Shown here: one piece after another, positions 1 to 9,049 of the stretch
How positions within the stretch are numbered: the first letter of the stretch is position 1
Layout of the letters: each line of letters starts with the position of its first letter
From: Rhizobium sp. RU20A
Lineage (GTDB): Bacteria > Pseudomonadota > Alphaproteobacteria > Rhizobiales > Rhizobiaceae
Direction of reading: 5' to 3'
DNA length: 64,000 nt
Assembly: GCF_900155885.1 (NCBI RefSeq)
Contig: NZ_FTMB01000001.1
Coordinates: 620,001 to 684,000 of the forward strand
Translations under genes and position numbers: made by a program
Notes under the pieces: model-generated
Databases searched by the model: none
What the model was told of the DNA's origin: nothing
The model's input: only the letters and a program-made list of their open reading frames with translations

Positions 1-292
1 GCAGGCCCGCTTCCAGAAGGATCTGGAACCCATTGCAAACGCCGATCACCTTCACGCCCTTTTCCGCCTTCTCGCGGATGGCCTGCATCACCGGCATCCG
101 CGCCGCGATGGCACCGCAGCGCAGATAATCGCCATAGGAGAAGCCGCCGGGGATGACGATGAGATCGACATCGGGAATCTCGGTCTCGGTCTGCCAGATG
201 GTGACGGGCGCCTTGCCGGAGATCTTGGTGAGTGCGGCGATCATGTCGCGGTCACGATTAAGGCCAGGGAGCTGGACGACGGCGGACTTCAT
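1..292 (-). CDS. purQ: Phosphoribosylformylglycinamidine synthase subunit PurQ (partial, N-terminal part)
   Basis: This is the glutaminase subunit of FGAM synthase, which releases ammonia from glutamine for step 4 of purine synthesis and works in a complex with PurL and PurS. About 97 N-terminal residues are in the window; the rest lies beyond position 1. The frame reads [16 protein letters not shown] near the start, then the class I amidotransferase features: the oxyanion segment [13 protein letters not shown] and the nucleophile segment [14 protein letters not shown], whose Cys is the catalytic residue. The ATG at 292 overlaps the stop codon of the upstream coiled-coil ORF in an ATGA junction, so the two are probably translationally coupled. 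purS and purC lie just upstream on the same strand. Confidence 0.95.
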   Translation of the reverse strand, partial: MKSAVVQLPGLNRDRDMIAALTKISGKAPVTIWQTETEIPDVDLIVIPGGFSYGDYLRCGAIAARMPVMQAIREKAEKGVKVIGVCNGFQILLEAGL

Positions 293-546
293 GGCTGATG
301 TTCAAACCTTGCCTTGGCCTCGGCGAGCTCGCGCAATTCGAGGCGGTTTTCGATACGGTCTAGGCGCTGCTCGATATGGGCAAGCGAGCCGCGCACGTTG
401 TTCAGGTCGCCTTGCAGATTGTGAAGCTGTCCGCGAAGCACCAGATTGTCGCCGCGCAATTCTCCGTTCGCCTGATCCAGCTTGTCAAACCGGGCGTGCA
501 TGCGCCGGAGAAGTTCGTGCATCAGCTCCTGTGTGACATCACTCAT
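289..546 (-). CDS. Small coiled-coil protein of unknown function within the pur cluster
   Basis: An 85-residue hydrophilic protein beginning [16 protein letters not shown]. Most of it is predicted coiled coil, with heptad-like spacing of Leu/Ile through a segment rich in LRGDN, LRGQL, NVRGSL, IEQRL and IENRL. The start at 546 is chosen because a strong ribosome site (GGAGGAAGGG) sits immediately upstream; an in-frame ATG 12 bases earlier overlaps that site. It lies between purS and purQ and overlaps purQ by ATGA, so it is co-transcribed with them. I do not recognise a function. Oligomerisation is the only property the sequence suggests, and a role in purine synthesis is not implied by position alone. 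Confidence 0.75.
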   Translation of the reverse strand: MSDVTQELMHELLRRMHARFDKLDQANGELRGDNLVLRGQLHNLQGDLNNVRGSLAHIEQRLDRIENRLELRELAEAKARFEHQP

Positions 547-616
547 CCCTTCCTCCATCGCAACCGTAGACTTTTCGCCCGACGGCATTGATGGAGGGAA
601 GGCTCTCCCTCAACCG

Positions 617-859
617 TCAGGCGAGGGAGATAGAGTAATTCTCGATCACCGTGTTGGCGAGCAGTTTTTCGCACATGGCCTTCAGGTCGGCCTCTGCGGC
701 GGCCTTGTCGTCCGTGGCAAGTTCGAGGTCGAAGACCTTGCCCTGGCGGACCTGGCCGACGCCGTCAAAACCGAGGGCGCCGAGCGCGCCCTCGATCGCC
801 TTGCCCTGCGGGTCCAGAACGCCGTTCTTCAGCGTCACCGTTACGCGTGCCTTGATCAC
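617..859 (-). CDS. purS: Phosphoribosylformylglycinamidine synthase subunit PurS
   Basis: An 80-residue protein of the PurS family. PurS is the small structural subunit that bridges PurQ and the small-type PurL so that ammonia can be channelled during FGAM synthesis. The sequence shows typical family features: a start MIKARVTVTLKNGVLDPQGKAIEGAL, the segment LGFDGVGQVRQGKVFDL and the end LLANTVIENYSISL. Length matches the family (about 80 residues). It lies 17 bases downstream of purC and 70 bases upstream of the coiled-coil ORF, all on the minus strand, giving the order purC-purS-ORF-purQ. Confidence 0.96.
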   Translation of the reverse strand: MIKARVTVTLKNGVLDPQGKAIEGALGALGFDGVGQVRQGKVFDLELATDDKAAAEADLKAMCEKLLANTVIENYSISLA

Positions 860-876
860 TTGACGTTCATTCCTGC

Positions 877-1641
877 TTACTTGACCAGAACGGGGCCGGA
901 GCCGCGCGGCGGTTCGTTTTCGTTCATGATGCCGAGGCGCCGTGCCACTTCCTGGTAGGCCTCAACGAGGCCGCCCATGTCGCGGCGGAACCGGTCCTTG
1001 TCCATCTTTTCCTTGGTCTCGACGTCCCACAGACGGCAGCTGTCCGGCGAAATCTCGTCGGCCAGAACGATGCGCATCATCTCGCCTTCGAACAGGCGGC
1101 CACATTCGATCTTGAAATCGACGAGCTGGATGCCGACGCCGAGGAAGAGGCCGGACAGGAAGTCGTTGATGCGAATGGCGAGTGCCATGATGTCATCGAG
1201 TTCCTGCGGGCTGGCCCAGCCAAAGGCGGTGATGTGCTCTTCGGAGACCATGGGGTCATCCAGCGCATCGGCCTTGTAGTAAAATTCGATGATGGAGCGC
1301 GGCAGCACCATGCCTTCTTCGATGCCAAGGCGCTTGGCGAGCGAGCCGGCCGCCACGTTGCGCACGACGATCTCGAGCGGAATGATTTCCACTTCCTTGA
1401 TCAGCTGCTCGCGCATGTTGAGGCGGCGGATGAAGTGCGTCGGAATGCCGATCTTGTTCAGATGCGTGAAGATATATTCCGAGATACGGTTGTTCAGCAC
1501 GCCCTTGCCGTCGATGACATCGTGCTTCTTCTTGTTGAAGGCCGTTGCATCATCCTTGAAGAACTGGATCAGCGTGCCAGGCTCGGGACCCTCATACAGG
1601 ATCTTTGCCTTGCCTTCGTAAATACGGCGGCGACGATTCAT
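877..1641 (-). CDS. purC: Phosphoribosylaminoimidazole-succinocarboxamide synthase
   Basis: SAICAR synthetase joins aspartate to CAIR with ATP hydrolysis in purine synthesis. The protein is 254 residues, starting [18 protein letters not shown], where YEGKAK is the N-terminal nucleotide-binding signature. The internal segment [12 protein letters not shown] and the C-terminal signature [12 protein letters not shown] are both intact. The open frame extends upstream to 1752, but the ATG at 1641 matches the family N-terminus, so that start is preferred. It is the first gene of the minus-strand pur run. The 270 bases upstream, shared with the divergent zeta-inhibitor gene, should hold its promoter. 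Confidence 0.97.
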   Translation of the reverse strand: MNRRRRIYEGKAKILYEGPEPGTLIQFFKDDATAFNKKKHDVIDGKGVLNNRISEYIFTHLNKIGIPTHFIRRLNMREQLIKEVEIIPLEIVVRNVAAGSLAKRLGIEEGMVLPRSIIEFYYKADALDDPMVSEEHITAFGWASPQELDDIMALAIRINDFLSGLFLGVGIQLVDFKIECGRLFEGEMMRIVLADEISPDSCRLWDVETKEKMDKDRFRRDMGGLVEAYQEVARRLGIMNENEPPRGSGPVLVK

Positions 1642-1912
1642 GGAGTTTTCTCTGTAGTTGCCCGTGCTCTTGGGAAGCACGGCTTGAAGTCTCAATTCGG
1701 GTCCATAGCGGAAATGAACTGATTTAACAATCTCTGGGCCTTGACCGTCCACGATTTGCGCTGGACCGCGGCGGCCTCGGGACGATCTGGATCAATCCGC
1801 CTGTCACGATAACATCTTATCACAAAGACGCGGGCCATCGAAGCGGGTGCTTGAACAGCATTACGCCGCGCCCCCATATGCGCTGTAACCAATTGAAAAA
1901 CGGGAGACATCC

Positions 1913-2227
1913 ATGTCGACACTCAATGAACGCCAGGCCGCTTTCGAATCGAAGTTTGCCCATGACGAACAGCTGAAGTTCCGCGCCGAGATGCGCCGCA
2001 ACAAGCTGGTCGGCCTGTGGGCCGCAGCCCTTCTTGGCAAGGAAGATGCCGAAGCCTATGCCAAGGAAGTCGTCGCCGCGGATTTCGAAGAGGCCGGCAG
2101 CGAAGACGTCGTGCGCAAGATCGAAGCCGACTTTGTGGCTGCCGGCGTGTCCCAATCGGCCGATAACATCCGCGACAAGATGATGGAACTGCTTGCCGAG
2201 GCCGTTCGGCAGGTCGAAGCAGGCTGA
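1913..2227 (+). CDS. F1-ATPase inhibitor zeta subunit (DUF1476 family)
   Basis: A 104-residue protein of the DUF1476 family, known in Paracoccus as the zeta subunit that inhibits ATP hydrolysis by the F1Fo-ATP synthase in alphaproteobacteria. The family pattern is clear: an N-terminal inhibitory region containing ERQAAFESKFAHDEQLKFRAE, then ARRNKL-like MRRNKLVGLWAAALLGK, and a C-terminal four-helix region with DFEEAGSEDVVRKIEADF and IRDKMMELL. A good ribosome site (GGGAGA) lies 6 bases before the ATG. It is monocistronic and divergent from purC. Function is from the family; inhibition in this organism is inferred. Confidence 0.9.
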   Translation: MSTLNERQAAFESKFAHDEQLKFRAEMRRNKLVGLWAAALLGKEDAEAYAKEVVAADFEEAGSEDVVRKIEADFVAAGVSQSADNIRDKMMELLAEAVRQVEAG

Positions 2228-2240
2228 CGTTTGCCCGTCT

Positions 2241-2795
2241 TCAGCCCTTGAGACGGCTGAGGAACTGCGCAAACACCATCGTGCCCTCCGGCCACGGCCC
2301 GTGGCCGGACTCGGCGTTGATGTGGCCCGATTCGCCCGCATCGACGAGGAACGACCCCCAGGCATTGGCGATATCCTCGGCATGCTCGTAGGCACCGAAG
2401 GGATCGTTGCGGCTCGCCACCATAATGGAGGGAAAGGGCAGGGGTTCGCGCGGATAGGGACCGAAGGTCATCAGGTGCCGCGGCCGGATCTCCGGATTGG
2501 CGACATCAGGCGGCGCGACGAAGAACGCGCCGGCCACCGGCTTGGTGAAAAGCGGTACGGCCTGGATCGCCGTGGCGACTCCAAGCGAATGGGCGACGAT
2601 GACGACGGGTCGCTCGGCCGCGTTGACGGCGGCAACCATCCGCTCGACCCAGTCCTCGCGCACCGGCTTTGCCCAGGCTTCCTGCTCGACGCGCCGCGCG
2701 GTCGAGAGTTTCTGCTGCCAGCGCGTTTGCCAGTGGTCAGGTCCGGAATTCGTGTAGCCGGGAACGATGAGGATGTCAGCTTCGGAGACTTTCAT
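2241..2795 (-). CDS. RBBP9/YdeN-family alpha/beta hydrolase
   Basis: A 184-residue serine hydrolase of the RBBP9/YdeN family. The nucleophile elbow is AHSLG, with Ser as the catalytic residue; the early oxyanion strand reads ILIVPGYTNSGPDHWQTRW, which is diagnostic of the family. The likely acid lies in SRNDPFGAYEHAE and the catalytic His in GHINAESGHG. No signal peptide, so it should be cytosolic. The natural substrate of bacterial members is generally unknown. It converges on the zeta-inhibitor gene, 13 bases away. Confidence 0.88.
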   Translation of the reverse strand: MKVSEADILIVPGYTNSGPDHWQTRWQQKLSTARRVEQEAWAKPVREDWVERMVAAVNAAERPVVIVAHSLGVATAIQAVPLFTKPVAGAFFVAPPDVANPEIRPRHLMTFGPYPREPLPFPSIMVASRNDPFGAYEHAEDIANAWGSFLVDAGESGHINAESGHGPWPEGTMVFAQFLSRLKG

Positions 2796-2846
2796 GGTCT
2801 CGCCATGTGGCGGCGGGACGGCCGAATGTCAAGAATGTCTGCCCGG

Positions 2847-3161
2847 TCAATGGACCCGGCAATAGGTGCGGAAGTAGGATTCGATCTGCGCCGACGTATT
2901 GGTGGAGCGGTCGAGGCGAATGCCGACCGTGTCGCCGCGCCGCCAGTAGACGGTGCCGGAAAGGCGGCCGACCCTTTCCGATGCGACTTCGATCCGGTCA
3001 CCGATTCGAGCGATCTGGGGTCCGTCGTTGCGAAGGCACAGACCATCGGGTGAAAGATTGAGCACCGTGGCCCGGGTCGCGCCCGCCGCCGATTGCGCCA
3101 TGCATCCGAACATCGTCAGGACGCGCTTGCGGCCACGGGGATCGAAGGTGTTGCTCTGCAT
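2847..3161 (-). CDS. PilZ-domain protein
   Basis: A 104-residue protein made almost entirely of one PilZ-like beta barrel. The pattern RKRV near the N-terminus and the later NLSPDGLCLRND correspond to the RxxxR and (D/N)xSxxG motifs that bind cyclic di-GMP in this fold, although the spacing and the N in place of D mean binding is not certain. No membrane segment or other domain is present. Such single-domain PilZ proteins are common in rhizobia and act as diguanylate effectors. It stands alone, 51 bases upstream of the RBBP9-like gene on the same strand. Confidence 0.8.
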   Translation of the reverse strand: MQSNTFDPRGRKRVLTMFGCMAQSAAGATRATVLNLSPDGLCLRNDGPQIARIGDRIEVASERVGRLSGTVYWRRGDTVGIRLDRSTNTSAQIESYFRTYCRVH

Positions 3162-3228
3162 GGTCTGGCTCCCGGCTCAAATCATGAAGAAAGTCTTAAT
3201 GCGCACCTCCTAACGTCACGTTAAACAA

Positions 3229-3257
3229 AAGCCCGGCATTTTATCGATGCCGGGCTT
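3229..3257 (-). terminator. Intrinsic terminator after purB
   Basis: A perfect 11-bp stem, arms 3229-3239 and 3247-3257 with a 7-base loop; read on the minus strand it is followed by TTTT and lies 33 bases past the purB stop codon. Confidence 0.85.
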
Positions 3258-3289
3258 CAAGCGTTCCTCGCGGGGTCTTTTTGCGAAAA

Positions 3290-4591
3290 TCAGCCGAAGA
3301 CGCGCCGGAAAATCGTGTCGACATGCTTGGTGTGGTAGGCGAGATCGAATTTTTCTCGCAGCTGTTCTTCGCTGAGGAGCGCGCGCACTTCCGCGTCTGC
3401 GAGCAATTCCTCAAGGAAGTCCTTGCCCTGTTCCCAGACTTTCATCGCATTGCGCTGCACGAGGCGGTAGCTGTCCTCGCGGCTTGCGCCGGCCTGGGTC
3501 AAGGCCAGCAGGACGCGCTGCGAATGCACGAGACCGCGGAACTTGTTGAGGTTCGCCATCATGTTGTCGGGGTAGATGACGAGCTTTTCGACGACGCCGG
3601 CAAGGCGATGCAGGGCGAAATCGAGCGTCACGGTCGCATCGGGGCCGATGGCGCGTTCGACGCTGGAGTGGCTGATGTCGCGCTCATGCCAGAGCGCCAC
3701 ATTTTCCATGGCCGGCACGACGGCCATGCGCACGAGACGCGAAAGGCCCGTCAGGTTTTCGGTCAGCACCGGATTGCGCTTGTGCGGCATGGCCGACGAG
3801 CCCTTCTGGCCCGGAGAGAAGAATTCTTCCGCTTCCAGAACCTCGGTGCGCTGCATGTGGCGGATCTCGATCGCGACATTCTCGATCGAGGAGGCGACGA
3901 CGCCGAGGGTCGCGAAGAACATGGCGTGGCGGTCACGCGGAATGACCTGCGTGGAGATCGGCTCGGGCTGAAGCCCGAGTTTCTCGCACACATGCTCCTC
4001 GATGCGCGGGTCGATATTCGCAAAGGTGCCGACAGCGCCGGAAATGGCACCGGTCGCGACTTCCGCGCGGGCGGCTTCGAGGCGGGCGCGGTTGCGCACC
4101 ATTTCGGCGTAGAAGCGCGCGAAGGTCAGGCCCATCGTCGTCGGCTCGGCGTGAATACCATGGCTGCGACCAATGCGCACCGTATCCTTGTGCTCCAGCG
4201 CCCGCGCCTTGAGCGCGGCGAGGACACGGTCCATGCCGGCGAGCAGCAGGTCTGCGGCGCGCACGAGCTGGATGTTGAAGGTCGTGTCCAGGACGTCCGA
4301 GGAGGTCATGCCCTGATGCACGAAGCGGGCGTCCGGTCCGACGATTTCCGAAAGATGCGTCAGGAAGGCGATCACGTCATGCTTGGTGACAGCCTCGATC
4401 TCGTCGATGCGGGCGACGTCGAAGGTGGCGGCGCCGCCCTTTTCCCAGATCACACGGGCGGCATCGGCCGGGATCACGCCGAGTTCGGCCAGCGCGTCGC
4501 AGGCGTGAGCCTCGATCTCGAACCAGATGCGGAACTTGGTTTCGGGCGACCAGATGGCCACCATCTCCGGTCGGGAATAGCGCGGGATCAT
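3290..4591 (-). CDS. purB: Adenylosuccinate lyase
   Basis: A 433-residue enzyme of the fumarase/aspartase superfamily. It cleaves SAICAR and adenylosuccinate, each releasing fumarate, so it acts twice in purine synthesis. The family signature GSSAMPHKRNP is present, as are the catalytic loop TSSDVLDT and the segment RSHGIHAEPTTMG. It starts MIPRYSRPEMVAIWSPETKF, matching bacterial PurB proteins of about 430 residues. It is monocistronic, with its own terminator at 3229-3257, and is separated from the purCSQ group by unrelated genes. Confidence 0.97.
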   Translation of the reverse strand: MIPRYSRPEMVAIWSPETKFRIWFEIEAHACDALAELGVIPADAARVIWEKGGAATFDVARIDEIEAVTKHDVIAFLTHLSEIVGPDARFVHQGMTSSDVLDTTFNIQLVRAADLLLAGMDRVLAALKARALEHKDTVRIGRSHGIHAEPTTMGLTFARFYAEMVRNRARLEAARAEVATGAISGAVGTFANIDPRIEEHVCEKLGLQPEPISTQVIPRDRHAMFFATLGVVASSIENVAIEIRHMQRTEVLEAEEFFSPGQKGSSAMPHKRNPVLTENLTGLSRLVRMAVVPAMENVALWHERDISHSSVERAIGPDATVTLDFALHRLAGVVEKLVIYPDNMMANLNKFRGLVHSQRVLLALTQAGASREDSYRLVQRNAMKVWEQGKDFLEELLADAEVRALLSEEQLREKFDLAYHTKHVDTIFRRVFG

Positions 4592-4725
4592 GGGCTCTTC
4601 AGCTTTCTTCGATGGGGAGGAACGGGGAATTTGCCGCAGCCTCTAGCAAAGATGGGCGTTCTTCACAACGCAGCGCGGTGCAAAACCCCGCCGGAAAGCC
4701 GAAACCATTTGGCCTCACGGCTCCG

Positions 4726-5253
4726 CTAGCTTATGTCGCGGGCCTGCCAGAGGCTCGTGACGATCAGGAGTGGCAGGCCGACGGGCAGGAAGAGCGGCAG
4801 GCCGATGACCGCGAACTGATAGGTCGCGCCGCCGATCGTATAGAACTGCTGCAAGAACCAGATGTAAGTGAACGTTGGCGCATGCCACTGCGCGTAGAAG
4901 CCCCGATAGTCGAGCGCAAAGATGAGTGCGGTAAAGCCGATCGTGAAGAGGGTGAGAGACACGAACTGCGCGGCGAACCGGGTTTCCTGCCGGGCCCGGC
5001 CTGCCGCGAGGCGCGCAACGATTTGCGCCGGTATCCACGCAATGGCGCCACCAACAAAATAGAGCGTGAGAATGGAAGGCAGGCGGCCCGTCTCCAGTCT
5101 GTTGCGCAGATAGACGGCGATCAGCACCGCCATCATCATGCAAAGACCCCAGATGACCGCGCCGATGAGCAGCCTGAGGGACCGCGGCCCTGAAGGCCTC
5201 GACGCAGGCGCTCCGGCTGTGCCGGCGCCGACAGGCGTGTCGCTGCCATTCAT
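4726..5253 (-). CDS. Conserved four-TM membrane protein of unknown function
   Basis: A 175-residue protein with about four hydrophobic segments: around residues 27-47, 62-80, 92-115 and 150-168. The N-terminal 25 residues are Pro/Gly/Ala-rich and hydrophilic. I recognise no domain. The start ATG at 5253 overlaps the stop of the upstream DUF2259 gene in an ATGA junction, and that gene in turn overlaps rpe, so the three form one tightly coupled unit. Nothing in the sequence gives a biochemical role. Confidence 0.75.
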   Translation of the reverse strand: MNGSDTPVGAGTAGAPASRPSGPRSLRLLIGAVIWGLCMMMAVLIAVYLRNRLETGRLPSILTLYFVGGAIAWIPAQIVARLAAGRARQETRFAAQFVSLTLFTIGFTALIFALDYRGFYAQWHAPTFTYIWFLQQFYTIGGATYQFAVIGLPLFLPVGLPLLIVTSLWQARDIS

Positions 5254-6005
5254 TTCTTCGGGCCGACGGGCAGGGGAACGACGATCCAGCGGCCGTCAGT
5301 CGACCCTTCGAAGCCGCGCGACAGGACCTGGATCAGCACCACATGCATCTCGTTCATGTCGAGCGGCATATAGGTGATAGCGCCCCCGATCCGGTAATCC
5401 GTCACACAGCGGCGGCTGGTCGGCACATTGCCGGCATCGTCGTGCAGGACGCGGTTGGAGGGCTCGCCGTCCGCCTCCGTCAGCATCAGGCGAAATGCCT
5501 TGAGGGTCGGGACGAAGTCCTTGCAGATTCCCGTCGCCGGCACGTCCGTCGTCTCGAGCTTCAGCCGGTAAGGCTTGACGAAATCGGGTGCGCCAGGAAG
5601 CGCGCGATAGGCAAGCGTATCGGCGGGCAAATCGACTTGGGTTTCCGGATTGAAGGCAACGAGAAAGCCGGGCCGATCCGGAAGGCGATAGGCGTCGATA
5701 AGTGGCGCGGCAAGACGCCGCGCATCGCGCCGCGCCCGTGCAAGCGGCGCACGCTCATCGTCAAGCACAGCGCGGACGGGGCTGCCGTCGAGAAAGGCGT
5801 CGCGCACGAGATCAATGACGAAAATGGAGGAGTAGGCAAAGCCCGACCCGTCCTGGACGCCGAATTCCTCGAAGGCAAAGATCCTTCCGTCTTCGGAGAA
5901 GCCGATCGGAGAAAACTGTGACACGTCGGATGCGGTCGCCGGCACGGGAAGCATGAGCGCCAGCGCGGCGAGCAAAGAGCGAGGTATCCCAAAGCGTATC
6001 GTCAT
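5250..6005 (-). CDS. Secreted DUF2259 protein
   Basis: A 251-residue protein with a clear Sec signal peptide ([19 protein letters not shown], cleavage near PATASD) and a periplasmic body. The mature part begins [29 protein letters not shown], typical of the DUF2259 'predicted secreted protein' family, whose function is not known. The start at 6005 is chosen because the signal peptide begins there; the frame stays open further upstream but that stretch overlaps rpe. It overlaps rpe upstream and the membrane-protein gene downstream, each by four bases. Confidence 0.82.
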   Translation of the reverse strand: MTIRFGIPRSLLAALALMLPVPATASDVSQFSPIGFSEDGRIFAFEEFGVQDGSGFAYSSIFVIDLVRDAFLDGSPVRAVLDDERAPLARARRDARRLAAPLIDAYRLPDRPGFLVAFNPETQVDLPADTLAYRALPGAPDFVKPYRLKLETTDVPATGICKDFVPTLKAFRLMLTEADGEPSNRVLHDDAGNVPTSRRCVTDYRIGGAITYMPLDMNEMHVVLIQVLSRGFEGSTDGRWIVVPLPVGPKK

Positions 6006-6673
6006 GGCTGGCCGGCGCCGGCGCGCAGCGCGGCAATGCGCTCGGCATAGCCGGTCGGTGAACCGGCGGAGAAAATCGCCGAGCCGGCAACGAAGACATT
6101 GGCGCCGGCTTCCCGGGCCGGACCGATCGTTTCCGCAGTCACGCCGCCATCGATCTCGATCTCGATCGGCCGGTCGCCAATCATGTTGCGAACGCGTCGG
6201 ATCTTTTCCAGCGTCGCGGGGATGAATTTCTGTCCGCCAAAACCGGGATTGACGGTCATGACCAGAACCAAGTCGACGGTATCGAGCACATACTCGATGG
6301 CGCTTTCCGGCGTTCCCGGATTGAGCGAAACGCCCGCCTTGCGACCAAGCGAACGGATCAGCTGAAGCGAGCGATGAAGGTGCGGACCTGCCTCCGCGTG
6401 GACGGTGATCACGTCGCAACCTGCCTTTGCGAAGCTTTCGAGGAAGGGATCGGCTGGCGCGATCATGAGATGGCAATCAAAGGTCGCGGTAGTATGGCGA
6501 CGCAGCGACGCGATGACATCAGGGCCAAAGGTGATGTTGGGCACGAAATGCCCGTCCATGACGTCAAGGTGGATCCAGTCGGCGCCCGCGGTTGTGACGT
6601 CGCGAACTTCCTCTCCGAGGCGTGAAAAATCGGCGGCAAGGACGGACGGTGCAATGCGGACGGGATTGGTCAT
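6002..6673 (-). CDS. rpe: Ribulose-phosphate 3-epimerase
   Basis: A 223-residue TIM-barrel enzyme interconverting ribulose-5-phosphate and xylulose-5-phosphate in the pentose phosphate and Calvin pathways. Motifs seen: [15 protein letters not shown] at the N-terminus, [12 protein letters not shown] with the metal ligands and catalytic Asp, [12 protein letters not shown] for the phosphate-side loop, and EIDGGV. The ATG at 6673 gives the usual family length. Its stop overlaps the ATG of the DUF2259 gene, so the downstream secreted and membrane proteins are probably expressed with it. Confidence 0.96.
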   Translation of the reverse strand: MTNPVRIAPSVLAADFSRLGEEVRDVTTAGADWIHLDVMDGHFVPNITFGPDVIASLRRHTTATFDCHLMIAPADPFLESFAKAGCDVITVHAEAGPHLHRSLQLIRSLGRKAGVSLNPGTPESAIEYVLDTVDLVLVMTVNPGFGGQKFIPATLEKIRRVRNMIGDRPIEIEIDGGVTAETIGPAREAGANVFVAGSAIFSAGSPTGYAERIAALRAGAGQP

Positions 6674-6746
6674 GGCGGGTTCTCCTTCTCCCTGCGCCAT
6701 ACCATCCGTCACCGCCGCGAACAACCGCAATGGCGGCGCGCCCGGA

Positions 6747-7835
6747 TCACGGTGCCGGCACGAAACGTCCGTCCTGCCAGACCATGGGACGATAGGGCGA
6801 GGGTGCGAGGTCGCGCGCCGCAGTGAAACTCACCGTACCGATCGCGGTCGAAAAGCTTCCCTTCGCGATCGCGTCTGCAAGCGAAATGCCCGAATCCTCT
6901 GCCGTCGTCAGCGCATCCGCGGCGATGGTGACCGCCGCTGCGGCTGGAAGCACGTATCCTTCCGCCACCATGCCTTCCGCCTGCATGCCCTTGACGAGGT
7001 CGCTGGCCGCCGCAAGGCCGGCATAGTCCGGCACCGTGATCGCCTTGACGCCGTTGGCGAGTGGCACGGTCTGGTCGGCTCCGTTCAGCTGATCGCCACC
7101 GGCAATCGTGAGGGCGATCTTCTCCGAGGCGGCGTCACGCGCCAGAATGGCGGTGTCGTTGCGGTCGCCGCTGGTGAAGACATGTGTCGCACCGCTTTTC
7201 GCAAGCCGGCGAACGAGGCCCACCTGCTGCTCCTGGGCCGGGCGGAACGTGTCGGTGAAGACGGCGCTCATGCCCTTTTCGGCGAGGATCGTCCTCACAG
7301 CTTCGGTGAGTTCGCGGCTCTGGATCGTCCCGTCGTCGAGAAGCGCGAAAGGAACGTCCTTCCAGTTGCGGGCAACGTAGCCGGCAACAGCCATCGCCTC
7401 GTCGCCCTGACCCGGCACCAGACGGAAAAAGGGCCACCCTTTCTTCAGGGCATCGGCCATCAGCACATCCGAGCGGACGCTGACGCTGATGGCGGGGATT
7501 CCCGCTTCAGCCAGCACCGGCAGGCTCGCTTCCAGCCCCTCTGTACACAGAAAGCCCACGGCCGCCTGTGCACCGCTGGCCGCGAGGCTTTTAGCCAGCG
7601 TGTCGCCGTCGCCCGTCGCCTCGCCGGTGGTTTCGCAGCGTTCGTCGATCTCCACGATCTCGACGTCCTTCTGCTTGGCAGCGAAGGTCGCGCCAGCCCG
7701 GATCTGGTCGCCGAGAATCTGAAACGGACCCGATTGCGGCGCGACGACCGCCACGCGCATAACGGCAGCGGTGGCCGGGGCCGAAAGAGCGGCGAGAAAG
7801 CCGAGCGCAAGCGCGATGGGCAGGAACGATTTCAG
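6747..7835 (-). CDS. Periplasmic substrate-binding protein, branched-chain amino acid ABC type
   Basis: A type I periplasmic binding protein (Leu/Ile/Val-binding family), ending [16 protein letters not shown]. The frame shows a signal peptide ([23 protein letters not shown]) followed by [24 protein letters not shown], the usual first lobe. No permease or ATPase is adjacent, so it is an orphan binding protein; its ligand is unknown. The start is uncertain. The only start that puts the signal peptide at the N-terminus is a CTG at 7835, preceded by GGAG at good spacing. In-frame TTG (7937) and GTG (8006) codons upstream would add 34-57 residues before the signal. Confidence 0.8.
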   Translation of the reverse strand: MKSFLPIALALGFLAALSAPATAAVMRVAVVAPQSGPFQILGDQIRAGATFAAKQKDVEIVEIDERCETTGEATGDGDTLAKSLAASGAQAAVGFLCTEGLEASLPVLAEAGIPAISVSVRSDVLMADALKKGWPFFRLVPGQGDEAMAVAGYVARNWKDVPFALLDDGTIQSRELTEAVRTILAEKGMSAVFTDTFRPAQEQQVGLVRRLAKSGATHVFTSGDRNDTAILARDAASEKIALTIAGGDQLNGADQTVPLANGVKAITVPDYAGLAAASDLVKGMQAEGMVAEGYVLPAAAAVTIAADALTTAEDSGISLADAIAKGSFSTAIGTVSFTAARDLAPSPYRPMVWQDGRFVPAP

Positions 7836-8039
7836 CTCAGTGCTCCGTGAACGGCCGCGCCGGTGAATGTCCCCCCGGCAAGGCGAGAGGCGAGGCGCCT
7901 TTGCGCCCTGTTTTAATGATGTGACACCAAGCGTCAAAGGAAAAGATCCCGGCTGAGCGGGTGCGTCCTTTCCCTTTTGCGTACATCCGTTATGTAGGAA
8001 AGCCACGTAGAAGGCCGGAGCTGATCCGGAGAAGGCATT

Positions 8040-8531
8040 TTGGAAGAATCACACATCGATTCGCGGACATACCGCGACGCCATGGCGCGGCTTGCAGGCC
8101 ATGTGCAACTCGTCACGACGGGTGAAGGCGAGGCCCGGCGCGGCGTCACCATCACGGCGGCCTGCTCGGTCTCCGACAATCCGCCCACCGTGCTGGTGTG
8201 CCTCAATGCGGCCAATCCCAACAATGAGATTTTTCAACGGACGGGCTGCTTCGCGCTGCATGTGCTTGGCGCTTCGCAGCAGCCGATCGCCGATGCCTTT
8301 TCCGGCCGGGAAGGCCTCTCAGCAGCACATCGCTTCGCTCTCGGGCGCTGGACGACGCTGGTCACCGGCGCGCCGGTTCTGGAAGATGCCCCGGCCGCCT
8401 TCGATTGCCGCATCATACAGGCCGATACTGTCGGAACGCACCGCATCCTGATCGGCGCGGTCGAGTCGGTGCGTCTGGGGCCGGCGGATGCCGCGCTCCT
8501 CTACCTGAACCGTGCTTATCACACGATCTGA
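8040..8531 (+). CDS. Flavin reductase, RutF-like
   Basis: A 163-residue flavin reductase-domain protein that would use NAD(P)H to reduce FMN for a partner monooxygenase. It closely follows the pattern of RutF of the pyrimidine-degradation pathway: TYRDAMARLAGHVQLVTT, GVTITAACSVSDNPPTVLVCLN and AFDCRIIQADTVGTHRILIGAVE. No other rut genes are in the window, so the partner oxygenase is not identified and a RutF role is only suggested. The start is a TTG at 8040 with GGAGAAGG five bases upstream; the next ATG would cut the first strand. Confidence 0.87.
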   Translation: MEESHIDSRTYRDAMARLAGHVQLVTTGEGEARRGVTITAACSVSDNPPTVLVCLNAANPNNEIFQRTGCFALHVLGASQQPIADAFSGREGLSAAHRFALGRWTTLVTGAPVLEDAPAAFDCRIIQADTVGTHRILIGAVESVRLGPADAALLYLNRAYHTI

Positions 8532-8674
8532 CGCGAAGGCTGCCGGCAGAGGGGAGCGACTGCCGCTGCTCGTTCCCGTCACTTTCGCGTTATGTCGGCG
8601 GAACGGGCGCGGCGCTGTCACGTTGCAGGCGGAATGCGAAGGCGTGTCCGACGGGCGTGGCCAGGGAGACCAAG

Positions 8675-9049
8675 ATGGACGATGCCGCCATTGAAGAGAT
8701 GTTCGAAAGCATCGGCGCCGTTACCATTCGTCGTCTGTTTGGCGGCAAGGGCATCTACTCCGGCGGGATGATCATTGCGCTGGAGTTTGAAGGTGGCCTT
8801 CTCTTGAAGGGCGACGACGAGACGGCGCCCGTCCTCGAGGCGGCCGGCGCACAGCGCTGGGGCTACCAGTCGCGCAGCGGCAAGCTCACCTACATGCCCT
8901 ACTGGTCGATGCCCGAGAGCGCCTATGACGATCCGGATGACATGGCGAAGTGGGTGAGGCTTGCCCGCGACGCCGCCGAACGACACGAGGCGAAGATGAC
9001 ACGCAAACCTTCAGCGAAGAAGGGCAAGGGCGGCACGGGTAAAGGCTGA
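8675..9049 (+). CDS. TfoX N-terminal domain protein
   Basis: A 124-residue protein with a TfoX N-terminal domain (residues about 1-100). Family markers include RRLFGGKGIYSGGMIIAL and YMPYWSMPE. Full-length TfoX regulates competence in gamma-proteobacteria, but this protein has only the N-terminal domain plus a lysine-rich tail (KKGKGGTGKG), and the function of such short forms is unknown. The ATG at 8675 follows GGGAGA. Its last 39 bases overlap the convergent Nudix gene. Confidence 0.88.
   Translation: MDDAAIEEMFESIGAVTIRRLFGGKGIYSGGMIIALEFEGGLLLKGDDETAPVLEAAGAQRWGYQSRSGKLTYMPYWSMPESAYDDPDDMAKWVRLARDAAERHEAKMTRKPSAKKGKGGTGKG

Noticed and set aside
3281-4729. A 482-codon open frame on the plus strand opposite purB
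   Set aside because: It is antisense to a certain gene and its residues are rich in Arg, His, Gly and Ala in no family pattern; high GC keeps such frames open.
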